In this document: positions 17,271 through 26,154 of the stretch, piece after piece | Layout: every line of letters starts with the position of its first letter | Position numbering within the stretch: the stretch's first letter is position 1 | From: an uncultured Pseudomonadales bacterium | Lineage (GTDB): Bacteria > Pseudomonadota > Gammaproteobacteria > Pseudomonadales > Balneatricaceae | Assembly: GCA_937773555.1 (NCBI GenBank) | Contig: CALJVT010000005.1 | Location: 1-64,000 of the forward strand | Length of the DNA stretch: 64,000 nt | Direction of reading: 5' to 3' | Made by a program: the position numbers and the translations under genes | Notes under the pieces: generated by a model | The model's input: the letters and a program-made list of their open reading frames with translations, nothing else | Told to the model about the DNA's origin: nothing | Database searches by the model: none

Positions 17271-17734
17271 CTAGCCCAAAAGGTTCTCCCAAGCCTTATC
17301 AAGGTCACCCCCTATGCTAGGCAAAATGCTAAGGTCAACTTCTTTTCCTACCTCACCCAGAGCTGAATCAAACGATTTTTCAAATTCATCTGATTGTAAT
17401 TGAGACAGTGAGTCTTTGAGGGTTTCATTTTCTTTGATAGCTTTCCCAACTAACTCCATGAGCTCTTCAGATTTTTTTTGATCAAATCAGCCAATAAGAT
17501 TGTAGTTACAATGTCATTTACCATTATATAAAAGCTTTTGCCATATATGCCCGATTCTATTTCCCCTGCCTTATTATTTGCTACCAAATTTGCTTTACTT
17601 TGGGCGGACATCCCTTTGTATACTTTGCCATCAGGACCTAATACTTCTCCAGTTTTGAAAGTGAGAGCTATTACTTGATGGTTTGGCATTAAACTAACAA
17701 TTAAACAAAGACTGCTAAGTAATAACTTTTTCAT
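17271..17734 (-). pseudogene. Secreted protein gene split by a frameshift in an A8 run
   Basis: The first frame starts at ATG 17734 with a clear Sec signal peptide (MKKLLLSSLCLIVSLM, cleavage near VIA around residue 23) and reads to LADLIKKN before stopping at 17450. The second frame, one base shifted, continues ...SEELMELVGKAIKENETLKD to 17271. The two overlap at a run of eight A on the coding strand (17472-17479). With nine A the reading is continuous as LIKKKSEELMELVG, giving one protein of about 148 aa. This may be a real null allele, a phase-variable tract, ribosomal slippage or a sequencing error. The product has no family that I recognise; the C-terminal part is rich in Glu/Lys and helical. 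Confidence 0.6.
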
Positions 17735-18203
17735 AACGGCTCCTCAATTCTGATCTATTCAAGTGGTGCAGTTCATTCTAAAGTTGGCTTTTATCTATAT
17801 TTTTTATTAGATTAGGTTTTGATTGCTATGTTTACCGTGAAATTTTCACCATAATTGGGGTTTAATAGCAAATCAAAGCCCTCCCTTTTTCCTCCTGTAC
17901 CCCTTCAAACACAGGGATGTTTAACCATTAACTTTTGTAGTTGGCCCATGTTAAGGTCTAATACCAACCCAAGACCTAAAGCTATTATTGTATGTTATCC
18001 ATAGATGAGGCGGCTTTGATATAGCCTTTAGAACTTCTTTCCCACACTGAAGCTTGTTGAGTTACCACTCACGCCACCTATTGAGAGAGGTGGCGTGCAA
18101 CACCCAGGGATTGTCAATAATCCGTTTCCATATTGGTGTCCACAATACGGTAGCCATTTTTGGCCGTTTTATAGAAAATGGCTTAACTTCACCCTACCTT
18201 TTG
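17735..18203. other. Intergenic region with an inverted repeat after the flagellin gene
   Basis: About 470 bases without a gene. It contains a perfect 10-base inverted repeat (see the separate entry) and, nearer the flagellin stop, the shorter pair GCCATTTT/AAAATGGC at about 18153-18182, which might end the flagellin transcript. Neither hairpin is followed by a clean T run. Confidence 0.45.
18070..18097. repeat. Perfect 10-base inverted repeat
   Basis: CACGCCACCT at 18070-18079 and AGGTGGCGTG at 18088-18097 are exact reverse complements with an 8-base loop. It is more GC-rich than its surroundings and lies about 110 bases beyond the flagellin stop. It could be a transcription end structure or a protein site. 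Confidence 0.6.
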
Positions 18204-19319
18204 CTACTTCAAAAGCTGTAATACACTTTCGCCAGAGGCATTAGCTTGGGCTAGCATTGCAGTGCCTGCTTGCTGAAGCACTTGCGCTTTAGCAAGGTTT
18301 GCTGATTCAACCGCATAGTCTGCATCTTTAATACGAGACAGAGCAGTAGACTGACTTCCCACCCGACTCATCAAGTTAGAGACTGTATGATCAAGCTTTT
18401 TGGAGAGTGAACCAAGGTCTGCACGGTAGTCGTCCACTTGCTTCAACGCCTGATCAATACTAATCTTCGCAATACGTGCAAGGTCGCTATCTTTTATGCT
18501 TGTAGCATTTATAACGCCCGAGGTCATAACCTCTAGGGTCCCTACTATCACAGGACCCCCTATCTGTATTTTATGTGTTCCAACATGAATAGAATCCCAG
18601 GAATAGCCTATTGATGGCTGATGGGATATTTGCGCGGCCAAGGCATCAAATGTGGTTGCGGCATCAGTTACGAACGCTTGAATAATCTCTGTTCCACCAA
18701 CTGTTATTCTTAAAACCTCAGTTGCTTTAACTGTATCCGCTATGGGTAGGGTAACGAGCGTTTGGAAGTTACCGTCAAACAACGTCGTTCCTTCACGCCC
18801 TGTACTAATCAATTCAAAACCAAGCTGAGCACTGCGAATGTCTTGAAAAGACAATATGATTGAGTCATTGGCAGAATCGCCAACATGAATACCAGTGGTG
18901 GTAGCGGATGAAAGAAGAGCCGTTCCATTGAAGTCTGTTGTCTGCGCTATGCGCGTAATTTCGACCACAAGCCCCTGATATTCGTTATCCATTGTGGTTA
19001 AACTTTCGGCGGTGTATGTTTCGTTAGCAGCCTGCACGGCCAGCTCTTTCATACGAGCAAGCATATTACCAATTTCTTCCATGCCACCTTCAGCCACTTG
19101 TATCATCGAAATACCATCATTGGCATTTCTTATGCCTTGATTAAGGCTCATCACCTTCACTTCCAACTTATTGGCAATGGCCATTCCAGCCGCATCATCT
19201 GCAGCTGAGTTGATCCGTTGACCAGACGCCAGGCGTTCCATGGACGTTTCCATGTCACCACGTGACTCTTTCAAATGCCGCTGAGCAGTTATGGACGCGA
19301 CGTTTGTTCCAATTACCAT
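18204..19319 (-). CDS. fliC: Flagellin
   Basis: Flagellar filament subunit of 371 aa. The conserved N-terminal coiled-coil begins MVIGTNVASITAQRHLKESR and includes MERLASGQRINSAADDAAGMAIAN, NQGIRNANDGISMIQVAEGG and RMKELAVQAANETYT. The C-terminal region has IDQALKQVDDYRADLGSLSKKLD and ends LAQANASGESVLQLLK. The middle third is the variable outer part, shorter than in E. coli. I start at ATG 19319 because flagellins begin with M-x-INTN-like text there; the upstream codons in frame give no flagellin match. No other flagellar gene is beside it, and no flagellar promoter (sigma-28) was recognised. Confidence 0.93.
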   Translation of the reverse strand: MVIGTNVASITAQRHLKESRGDMETSMERLASGQRINSAADDAAGMAIANKLEVKVMSLNQGIRNANDGISMIQVAEGGMEEIGNMLARMKELAVQAANETYTAESLTTMDNEYQGLVVEITRIAQTTDFNGTALLSSATTTGIHVGDSANDSIILSFQDIRSAQLGFELISTGREGTTLFDGNFQTLVTLPIADTVKATEVLRITVGGTEIIQAFVTDAATTFDALAAQISHQPSIGYSWDSIHVGTHKIQIGGPVIVGTLEVMTSGVINATSIKDSDLARIAKISIDQALKQVDDYRADLGSLSKKLDHTVSNLMSRVGSQSTALSRIKDADYAVESANLAKAQVLQQAGTAMLAQANASGESVLQLLK

Positions 19320-19755
19320 TCCCAAATTAACTACACCTAAGGTCAATAAACTAACACGATAACGATACAACTTTTGAACTAAAGAACGTTCAATCGTTTT
19401 TGTGTCAAAAACGGATATACAGTGACTATCGACAGGTTTAGACCAAACTAAAGGAATAAGCTAAAATAAAGTTTTTTAAGGCGTATTTTGGTGTCCATTT
19501 ACTTAACAGTCGATTGGGTTTTATTAAATTTGGGATTTAGACGGTGACTCAGCTTTCTTGGCTGACTTAGCCTTGAGACAAATAATAATTCGATTAAGGA
19601 TGTAATGGGGCTTTAAATCACGAGATATGGACTTAGAAAAACAACACGTATCAGATTTAGTATTGGTGTGCTTTGAAAAAACGTCTACAACACTTGTCTT
19701 AGCTTAAGAATACGTATGTATAATAACAAGCTTAAATCGCCCTGAGGGCTAGGAA
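19320..19755. other. Non-coding region between flagellin and tRNA cluster
   Basis: About 435 bases with no supported gene. It should contain the flagellin promoter on the minus strand, and the tRNA transcript ends here. I found no clear sigma-28 or sigma-54 promoter. Confidence 0.4.
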
Positions 19756-19840
19756 TGGTGCGGACGGAGAGACTCGAACTCTCACACCTTGCGGCACTGG
19801 AACCTAAATCCAGCGTGTCTACCAATTTCACCACGTCCGC
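19756..19840 (-). tRNA. tRNA-Leu (anticodon UAG)
   Basis: The 85-base gene folds as a class II tRNA: 7-base acceptor GCGGACG/CGTCCGC, discriminator A and encoded CCA, anticodon loop TTTAGGT between CTGGA and TCCAG, a long variable arm (TGCCGCAAGGTGT), and T-arm GAGAGTTCGAGTCTC. It decodes CUA/CUN leucine codons. It is the last of four tandem tRNAs. Confidence 0.95.
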
Positions 19841-19892
19841 TTAATCAACTCAGGCTAGGCCTGCGTTCATCGTACTTCTTTATTGTATGTAA

Positions 19893-19969
19893 TGGGGTGG
19901 ACGATGGGGTTCGAACCCACGACCACCGGAATCACAATCCGGGGCTCTACCAACTGAGCTACGCCCACC
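19893..19969 (-). tRNA. tRNA-His (anticodon GUG)
   Basis: The 77-base gene has the extra 5' G (G-1) opposite the discriminator C, which is the hallmark of tRNA-His. The anticodon loop TTGTGAT sits between CCGGA and TCCGG, the D-arm is TAGCTCAGTTGGTAGAGC and CCA is encoded. It reads CAC/CAU. Confidence 0.96.
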
Positions 19970-20018
19970 ACTACGGCACTACATAATATATTATTTACCA
20001 GCTATACCTTTGCGACGT

Positions 20019-20095
20019 TGGTACGCCCTGAAGGATTCGAACCCTCGACCCACGGCTTAGAAAGCCGTTGCTCTATCCAACTGAGCTAAGGGCGC
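20019..20095 (-). tRNA. tRNA-Arg (anticodon UCU)
   Basis: The 77-base gene has acceptor GCGCCCT, anticodon loop TTTCTAA between ACGGC and GCCGT, T-arm GAGGGTTCGAATCCTTC (one loose pair) and encoded CCA. The first acceptor pair appears to be G-U. It reads AGA/AGG and resembles E. coli argU. Confidence 0.94.
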
Positions 20096-20114
20096 ATTTT
20101 ACTGCGGTAAATAA

Positions 20115-20191
20115 TGGTCGGGGTAGAGAGATTCGAACTCCCGACATCCTGCTCCCAAAGCAGGCGCGCTACCAGACTGCGCTATACCCCG
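20115..20191 (-). tRNA. tRNA-Pro (anticodon UGG)
   Basis: The 77-base gene has acceptor CGGGGTA/TACCCCG, anticodon loop TTTGGGA between CCTGC and GCAGG, and encoded CCA. It reads CCA/CCN codons. It is the first of four tandem tRNAs transcribed leftward, a cluster order (Pro-Arg-His-Leu) known from other gammaproteobacteria. Confidence 0.95.
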
Positions 20192-20321
20192 ATTTCCTCC
20201 ACAACGCTACTGCCAATTGGCTCATGCCGTTGAAGAGGTGCGTATATTAAAGCCGCTGCTCTGTTTCGTCAAGCTTATTGTATGGTTTTTTATCAATAAA
20301 ACCAAACTGTTAAAATAAACT

Positions 20322-21713
20322 TCAATTCGAGAGTTCACGTTTCCAGCCAGTACCATCTTTACTGTCTTCCAATACGACACCTGCTTCTTTTAACTGGTCA
20401 CGGATTTGATCTGACAACGCAAAATTCCGGTCTATTTTTGCTTGATGACGCTGTGCAACCAGAGCATCTATGTCTGCATCAGCTAGGTCGCCCTCACCCG
20501 CCTGGCCTCTTAAGTAGGCATGTGGCTCTAGGGCTAACAGACCCAAAATATTACCCAAGCCACGCATCTGACTGGCCAGCACGGCTGCGATGGGGTCTGC
20601 ATCACGCTTAAGGCGATTTATCTCACGTGCCATCTCGAACAATACAACAATAGCTTCACGGGTATTAAAATCATCATCCATGGCCGCATTAAAACGATCT
20701 AGATAGGGGCCTTCAAGAGCTACATCGGTTAGCTCAAGCTGATCCATTGCGGTATAAAGCCGGTCTAGTGCCCGTTGAGCTTCAACCAAAGCCTCCTCGG
20801 CATAATCAATTTGGCTGCGGTAATGGCTTGCTGTAAGCAAATAGCGCACGATTTCTGCAGGGTATTTGGCCAATACCTCACGTATGGTGAAAAAGTTGCC
20901 TAACGACTTTGACATTTTTTCTTTATTAACTCGAACTGCACCCGCATGTAACCAGTAGTTTACAAAGGTTTCACCATTAGCTGCTTCAGACTGAGCTATT
21001 TCGTTTTCATGATGTGGAAAAGGTAAGTCTGGGCCACCGCCATGAATATCAAAGTGGTTACCTAAACAACATTTAGTCATCGCCGAACATTCAATGTGCC
21101 AACCAGGGCGCCCATTTCCCCATGGCGAAGCCCAAGACACCTCGCCCACTTTTGCGGCTTTCCACAACACAAAATCAAACGGATTTTCTTTAACGTCGTT
21201 AACATCAACCCGAGCTCCTGCTCTCATGTCTTCAAGTTTACGATTAGTCAGCGCACCATATGATTCAAATTTATCAACGCGATAATAGACGTCACCATTA
21301 CTTGCTGCATAGGCGTAATTTTTAGTAATAAGTATGTTTACCATGTCAATAATGTCAGGTATATGGCCTGTTGCACGGGGTTCTTGGTTAGGCGGCAACA
21401 CACTTAAGGCACGCTCATCTTCATGCATCGCGTCAATAAACCGATTCGTTAGCTGCTCACAAGACTCACCATTTTCTGCTGCACGCTTAATGATTTTGTC
21501 ATCAATATCAGTAATGTTTCGCACGTATTCAACTTGGTATCCCGCATGCCTTAAGTAACGAGTAATCACATCAAAAGACACCATTACGCGAGCGTGGCCA
21601 ATATGGCAATAGTCATAAACCGTCATACCACAAACGTACAAGCTTATTTTACCTTTCTCAATGGGCGTAAAGGGGACCTTACTATTACTCAACGTATTGT
21701 GAAGCTGCAACAT
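20322..21713 (-). CDS. cysS: Cysteinyl-tRNA synthetase
   Basis: Charges tRNA-Cys, 463 aa, class I synthetase. HIGH motif in YDYCHIGHARV, KMSKS in KEKMSKSLGN, and the zinc-binding region with GWHIECSAM and HHENEIAQSE are all present. The DALR domain and the C-terminal DQIRDQLKEAG region are complete. I start at ATG 21713, which has GGAAAAG upstream and lies 14 bases after glnS; the upstream start would run into the glnS stop. It is probably co-transcribed with glnS. Confidence 0.97.
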   Translation of the reverse strand: MLQLHNTLSNSKVPFTPIEKGKISLYVCGMTVYDYCHIGHARVMVSFDVITRYLRHAGYQVEYVRNITDIDDKIIKRAAENGESCEQLTNRFIDAMHEDERALSVLPPNQEPRATGHIPDIIDMVNILITKNYAYAASNGDVYYRVDKFESYGALTNRKLEDMRAGARVDVNDVKENPFDFVLWKAAKVGEVSWASPWGNGRPGWHIECSAMTKCCLGNHFDIHGGGPDLPFPHHENEIAQSEAANGETFVNYWLHAGAVRVNKEKMSKSLGNFFTIREVLAKYPAEIVRYLLTASHYRSQIDYAEEALVEAQRALDRLYTAMDQLELTDVALEGPYLDRFNAAMDDDFNTREAIVVLFEMAREINRLKRDADPIAAVLASQMRGLGNILGLLALEPHAYLRGQAGEGDLADADIDALVAQRHQAKIDRNFALSDQIRDQLKEAGVVLEDSKDGTGWKRELSN

Positions 21714-21727
21714 AATTAACTTTTCCG

Positions 21728-23410
21728 TTAGCCCTTCTTGGCCCAAGAGTCACGTAAAGTGACTGTGCGATTAAATACTAAGCGATCTGTCGTGGAGTCT
21801 TTATCAACACAAAAGTAACCCTCACGCTCAAACTGAAACCGCTCTCCATCAGTGGCCAGCGCTAAAGAAGGCTCTGCCATAGCACCTTCAATAAACCGCA
21901 GGTTGTCTGGGTTTACATAGGTCATAAAATCAATGTCTTTATCACCATCTGGATTCGCATGGCTAAACAGGCGATCGTACAATCGTACGTTAACCAATTC
22001 ATGATGGCTGGCACTTACCCAATGCACTACACCATTTACCTTGTAGCCTTCTGGCTTTTTACCTAAAGTATGTTCATCATAGCGGCACAGTAGCTCAGTC
22101 ACTTTGCCATCAGCATCCTTTATAATGCCTTCGCAAGTAATAATGTAACCACCGCGCAGGCGCACGGACTGATCTGGTGCCAATCGCTTCCACTTACCCT
22201 CTGGATGCTCAGCAAAATCTGCTTGATCGATATATACCTGCTTAGACATCACTAGTTGCCGTTCGCCCATGGCATCGTCCTTAGGGTGCTTTGGCACTAC
22301 CAAGGTCTCTGTGGTGTCTTGGACCCAATTAGAAATAGTTACTTTTAATGGCTGAAGCACACACATGGCCCGAGATACTGTTGAGTCCAGATCATCTCTA
22401 ACACTAGATTCTAAACGCCCAAAATCTGTAACTCCCTTACTGCGAGCAACAGGCGTTGCTGCACAGAAATTACGTAACGATTCTGGTGTATAACCACGTC
22501 GGCGCATCCCTGAGATTGTTGGCATGCGCGGGTCATCCCATGCGGTAACAGTATGGCTGTCTACTAGTTGTTTCAGCTTACGTTTACTCGTAATTGTGTA
22601 GTTAAGCTCCAAACGAGCAAACTCATACTGGCGCGGACGACGCGATCCGCTTGGCAAGGTGACATGGTCAATGAACCAATCGTATAAAGGCCTATGATCT
22701 TCAAATTCTAGGGTGCAGATGGAATGCGTTACTTGTTCTAACGCGTCAGATAACCCATGAGTAAAATCGTACATGGGGTAAATGCACCATGTATTGCCTG
22801 TCTGATGATGATCAATATGCCTAATGCGGTAGATAATTGGATCACGCATATTCATATTAGGTGATTGGTTATCAATCTTGGCACGCAATACTCGCTCGCC
22901 ATCAGCAAATTCACCCGCCCGCATACGGGCAAAAAGATCTAAATTTTCTTCAATACTGCGCTCACGATAAGGGCTATCCCTACCAACTTTAGTAAGATTG
23001 CCCCGATATTCTCGTGCTTGGTCTGGGCTTAAGTCACAGACATAAGCCAAACCTGTGTTGATTAGCTCAAGGGCAAAAGTGTGCAGTTGTTCAAAGTAGT
23101 TTGATGCATAAAACTCTTCTTGGCCCCAATCAAACCCTAACCACTCCACATCTCGTTTAATAGACTGTATGTATTCATCACTTTCTTTTTCTGGGTTAGT
23201 GTCATCGAAACGTAAGTTACAGCGCCCCTCAAACTCGTGTGCCATGCCGAAATTTAAATGCATCGAAGTAGCGTGACCCACATGCAAGTAGCCGTTAGGT
23301 TCTGGTGGAAAACGAGTCACGACTTGACCATCACTCTTGCCCTTTCTCACATCTTTGGCGATGATATTACGAACAAAGTTTGACGCCTGTACGACGGTTT
23401 TTTCGGCCAC
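21728..23410 (-). CDS. glnS: Glutaminyl-tRNA synthetase
   Basis: Charges tRNA-Gln, 560 aa, class I synthetase of the GlnRS type. Motifs include PEPNGYLHVGHATSM (the HIGH box, with Val for Ile) and the VMSKQ loop. The anticodon-binding beta-barrels follow from about residue 345 (RLRGGYIITCEG, EGYKVNGVVHWVSA). The gene start is ATG 23410. It is divergent from ppiB, with 178 bases between them for promoters. Confidence 0.97.
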   Translation of the reverse strand: MAEKTVVQASNFVRNIIAKDVRKGKSDGQVVTRFPPEPNGYLHVGHATSMHLNFGMAHEFEGRCNLRFDDTNPEKESDEYIQSIKRDVEWLGFDWGQEEFYASNYFEQLHTFALELINTGLAYVCDLSPDQAREYRGNLTKVGRDSPYRERSIEENLDLFARMRAGEFADGERVLRAKIDNQSPNMNMRDPIIYRIRHIDHHQTGNTWCIYPMYDFTHGLSDALEQVTHSICTLEFEDHRPLYDWFIDHVTLPSGSRRPRQYEFARLELNYTITSKRKLKQLVDSHTVTAWDDPRMPTISGMRRRGYTPESLRNFCAATPVARSKGVTDFGRLESSVRDDLDSTVSRAMCVLQPLKVTISNWVQDTTETLVVPKHPKDDAMGERQLVMSKQVYIDQADFAEHPEGKWKRLAPDQSVRLRGGYIITCEGIIKDADGKVTELLCRYDEHTLGKKPEGYKVNGVVHWVSASHHELVNVRLYDRLFSHANPDGDKDIDFMTYVNPDNLRFIEGAMAEPSLALATDGERFQFEREGYFCVDKDSTTDRLVFNRTVTLRDSWAKKG

Positions 23411-23588
23411 GAATGGATCTCCTTATGGCTTGCAGTGAAAAGCCAATAATTATATGTCTTTTACAGCCTGCCTTGCTAGCAAAATTCGTGGGAATTTAAA
23501 TGCCAAACTGAGGTCAGCGATTGCATCCATAGGCTGTGAGCTTCATAATACACTCTCTTTATTAACAACTACTTCCTAAGGCTGCCGC

Positions 23589-24092
23589 ATGTCAAATGTA
23601 TTAATGCACACCAACTTTGGTGACATCACCATTGAACTTAACTATGAAAAAGCACCTATTACAGCTGCTAACTTTGAACAATACGTCCGTGACGGCTTTT
23701 ACGATGGTGTCATTTTTCACCGTGTTATAGACGGCTTTATGGTGCAAGGCGGCGGTTTTGACGTGAGCATGGATCAAAAAGAAACCCGCGCCAACATTGA
23801 GAACGAAGCCGACAACGGCTTAACTAATGATGAAGGCACATTGGCCATGGCTCGCACTATGGACCCACATTCTGCATCTGCACAATTCTTTATTAACGTT
23901 GGTGACAACGCTTTTCTTAACCACTCAGGCAAAAACTCACAGGGCTGGGGCTATGCTGTATTTGGCAAAGTAGTTGAAGGTATGGACGTGGTTAACACCA
24001 TTAAAAAAGTGCCTACCACTTCTAAGTCTGGCCACCAAGATGTGCCAGCAGATCCAGTCGTTATTGAATCTGCTACTATGATAGAGGGCTAA
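23589..24092 (+). CDS. ppiB: Peptidyl-prolyl cis-trans isomerase B (cyclophilin)
   Basis: Cytoplasmic cyclophilin of 167 aa with no signal peptide. Visible cyclophilin motifs are [15 protein letters not shown], the [17 protein letters not shown] segment containing the catalytic Gln/Phe residues, and [15 protein letters not shown]. It speeds proline isomerisation during folding. It is followed four bases later by lpxH, so the two are co-transcribed, as in E. coli. Confidence 0.97.
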   Translation: MSNVLMHTNFGDITIELNYEKAPITAANFEQYVRDGFYDGVIFHRVIDGFMVQGGGFDVSMDQKETRANIENEADNGLTNDEGTLAMARTMDPHSASAQFFINVGDNAFLNHSGKNSQGWGYAVFGKVVEGMDVVNTIKKVPTTSKSGHQDVPADPVVIESATMIEG

Positions 24093-24096
24093 CGCC

Positions 24097-24810
24097 TTGC
24101 GTCGCCTGCTCATTGCCGACTTACACCTGCACCCGGCTCGGCCGGAGCTTAGTCGTGCACTAATTGATTTTTGTCAGCAACGAATTAATGCCGATGACGA
24201 ACTTTATATATTGGGCGACCTATTTGAAGCTTGGATAGGCGATGATGTAGGCCTAGTCACTCATGCCGATACCATTGCCTGTTTAAAACAGCTTACCCTC
24301 AAAGGCACTAAAGTGTTTTTCATGGCGGGTAATCGGGACTTTTTAATTGGTCCAAAGTTTAGCTTAGCTACAGGGGTGCAAATTTTAGATGACCCTACAG
24401 TGGTCAACTTTGATGGCCAACATGTTTTGCTCATGCATGGTGACACCCTATGCACAGACGATATAGGCTATCAGGACTTCCGTTCACTTGTGAGAGACCT
24501 TAGTTGGCAAAATGACTTTTTAGCTATGTCCCCTGCATTGCGTATGCAACAAGCCAATGACTATCGACAGCAAAGCCAGGCGTTAACGGCGATGAAGCCC
24601 AATGACATTATGGACGTTAACGCTGATGCTGTTAGCCATGTTATGAATCAGCATCAGGTGAGGTTGCTTATTCATGGCCATACTCATCGCCCACAGGTGC
24701 ATCATTTAAATAATGGAGACCGAGTTGTTTTAGGTGACTGGGGGGGGCATTTTGATTATTTAAGCTGGCCACAAGGTCAAGCCTGGCATCTTATTAGAGA
24801 ATCAATTTAA
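24097..24810 (+). CDS. lpxH: UDP-2,3-diacylglucosamine pyrophosphohydrolase
   Basis: Lipid A pathway enzyme of 237 aa that cleaves UDP-2,3-diacylglucosamine to lipid X. Calcineurin-like metal motifs: ADLHLHP (D-x-H), LGDLFEAWIGDD, MAGNRDFLIG, LMHGD and IHGHTHRPQVH. The start is TTG at 24097 with GAGGGC upstream; the reading MRRLLIADLHLH matches the family start, and no closer ATG exists. It overlaps no gene and follows ppiB by four bases. Confidence 0.95.
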   Translation: MRRLLIADLHLHPARPELSRALIDFCQQRINADDELYILGDLFEAWIGDDVGLVTHADTIACLKQLTLKGTKVFFMAGNRDFLIGPKFSLATGVQILDDPTVVNFDGQHVLLMHGDTLCTDDIGYQDFRSLVRDLSWQNDFLAMSPALRMQQANDYRQQSQALTAMKPNDIMDVNADAVSHVMNQHQVRLLIHGHTHRPQVHHLNNGDRVVLGDWGGHFDYLSWPQGQAWHLIRESI

Positions 24811-25056
24811 GGCTTAATTTAGTTTTCTTCTAAGGTTTATTGAGTTTTTTTATTTTTTGGCTCCAGATAAATAAATGTTTGGTTCTATTTCACACCTCTA
24901 TATCCACTCTAATATCGTTCCCCAGTTGGGTAAAGCATGAGCGTCCACTGCCATGTCCAGCTTACCGAACCTTTATGACAGGTCTAAAATCTGTACTAAT
25001 AACTACAATATCGGTCCAATACCGCATGGTAAAAGGACAACAAAAGGAACAGGGTT

Positions 25057-26019
25057 ATGAAAACTTTATTAAAAACATCAACTGCAGCGATTGCGCTTGC
25101 CTTAGCAGGTAATGCAGTTGCAGATGTAAATGTAGCGTACTTTTTAGAGTGGGCAACACCAAACCAAATTGCCAAGGTAGAAAAAGCATACGACGACGCT
25201 ATGGGCGAAACGGTTAACTGGACTAACTTTGGCTCAGGCGTAGGCATGACTGAAGCGATGCTTTCAGGAGATATCGATATCTCCTACTCACAAGGCCTTA
25301 CACCTTTCGCCAATGCTGTTAATGCAAATGCACCGATCAAGATGATTGCTATCGCTGTAGCTTACGGTGCTGCCGATGATTGTATCGTTCGCAGTGACTC
25401 TGGCATTACAAAAGACAACGCTTCAGAACTTGAAGGCCAAACTGTTGCAGTGCCACTAAACACGATGGCTGACTTTGGTTTTCGTATGACCATGTCTAAC
25501 TTAGGTGTTGATGTGTCTCAACTAACAATCGTTGACCAAGAACCAGCCGACGCTGCAGTTTCTTTGGCTGATGGGGCGGTTGTAATGGCCTGCGCTTATG
25601 GTGCTAACTCATTAGCTAAGATGAAAGAAGTTGGCGCACCTATGCTTACTCCGGCAGAAAAAGCGGCAGCTGGCATTAGTAGCTTCGACATTATTTCTGT
25701 AACCGAGACTTTTGCCCAAGAACACCCTGATTTAGTTCGCACATTTGTTGAAGTTACTCACGAAGCAAACGCCGCTTGGGCTGCAGACCAGTCTAAGCTA
25801 GGTGTTATTGCTAAGGATGCGGGCATGACTGAAGAAGCAACGACTTCTCAAATGTCTGGCTTTACTTTCCCAACAGTAGCTGAGCAAAAGCGTGATTACT
25901 TTGGTCCTGAAGGTATCGCTCGTAGCATGGTAGCCTTTATGGGTAACATGTTTGCAACCAGCGACACTCCAGCTCTTGCCGATTACAATGTAACTATCGA
26001 TACGTCTTTCCTAGACTAA
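25057..26019 (+). CDS. Taurine-type ABC substrate-binding protein
   Basis: Periplasmic binding protein of 320 aa with a Sec signal peptide cleaved near residue 22 (AVA-DVNV). The mature part has the TauA/NMT1-like pattern: AYFLEWATPNQIAKVEKAYD, NWTNFGSGVGMTEAMLSGDI, VAYGAADDCIVR and the VAVPLNTMADFGFRMTMSNL segment. Taurine/sulfonate binding is likely but not proven, since related proteins bind other small anions or amino acids. The gene is followed by a terminator-like hairpin before the ATPase gene, an arrangement that lets a binding protein be made in excess. Confidence 0.87.
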   Translation: MKTLLKTSTAAIALALAGNAVADVNVAYFLEWATPNQIAKVEKAYDDAMGETVNWTNFGSGVGMTEAMLSGDIDISYSQGLTPFANAVNANAPIKMIAIAVAYGAADDCIVRSDSGITKDNASELEGQTVAVPLNTMADFGFRMTMSNLGVDVSQLTIVDQEPADAAVSLADGAVVMACAYGANSLAKMKEVGAPMLTPAEKAAAGISSFDIISVTETFAQEHPDLVRTFVEVTHEANAAWAADQSKLGVIAKDAGMTEEATTSQMSGFTFPTVAEQKRDYFGPEGIARSMVAFMGNMFATSDTPALADYNVTIDTSFLD

Positions 26020-26034
26020 GATAGTTTTAGTACC

Positions 26035-26065
26035 ACGCGGCACCCTCTAGGCTGCCGCGTTTTTT
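26035..26065 (+). terminator. Terminator or attenuator between binding-protein and ATPase genes
   Basis: Perfect 8-base stem ACGCGGCA (26035-26042) and TGCCGCGT (26053-26060), a 10-base loop, then a run of six T. It lies inside what is otherwise an importer operon, so it likely ends most but not all transcripts. Confidence 0.85.
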
Positions 26066-26154
26066 GCTACCGACAGTGGCATAAGCGCTGATTTGAAGTG
26101 AGCGCAGCAATTAATCCCTATTCCCAAAAACTATACCTATAAGAGTTACCCATT

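Noticed and set aside
19621-19710. Short frame starting ATGGACTTAGAAAAAC before the tRNA cluster
   Set aside because: About 26 codons, no ribosome site and no recognisable product.
20284-20305. TGGTTTT/AAAACCA hairpin after cysS
   Set aside because: AT-rich stem with no following T run; too weak to call a terminator.
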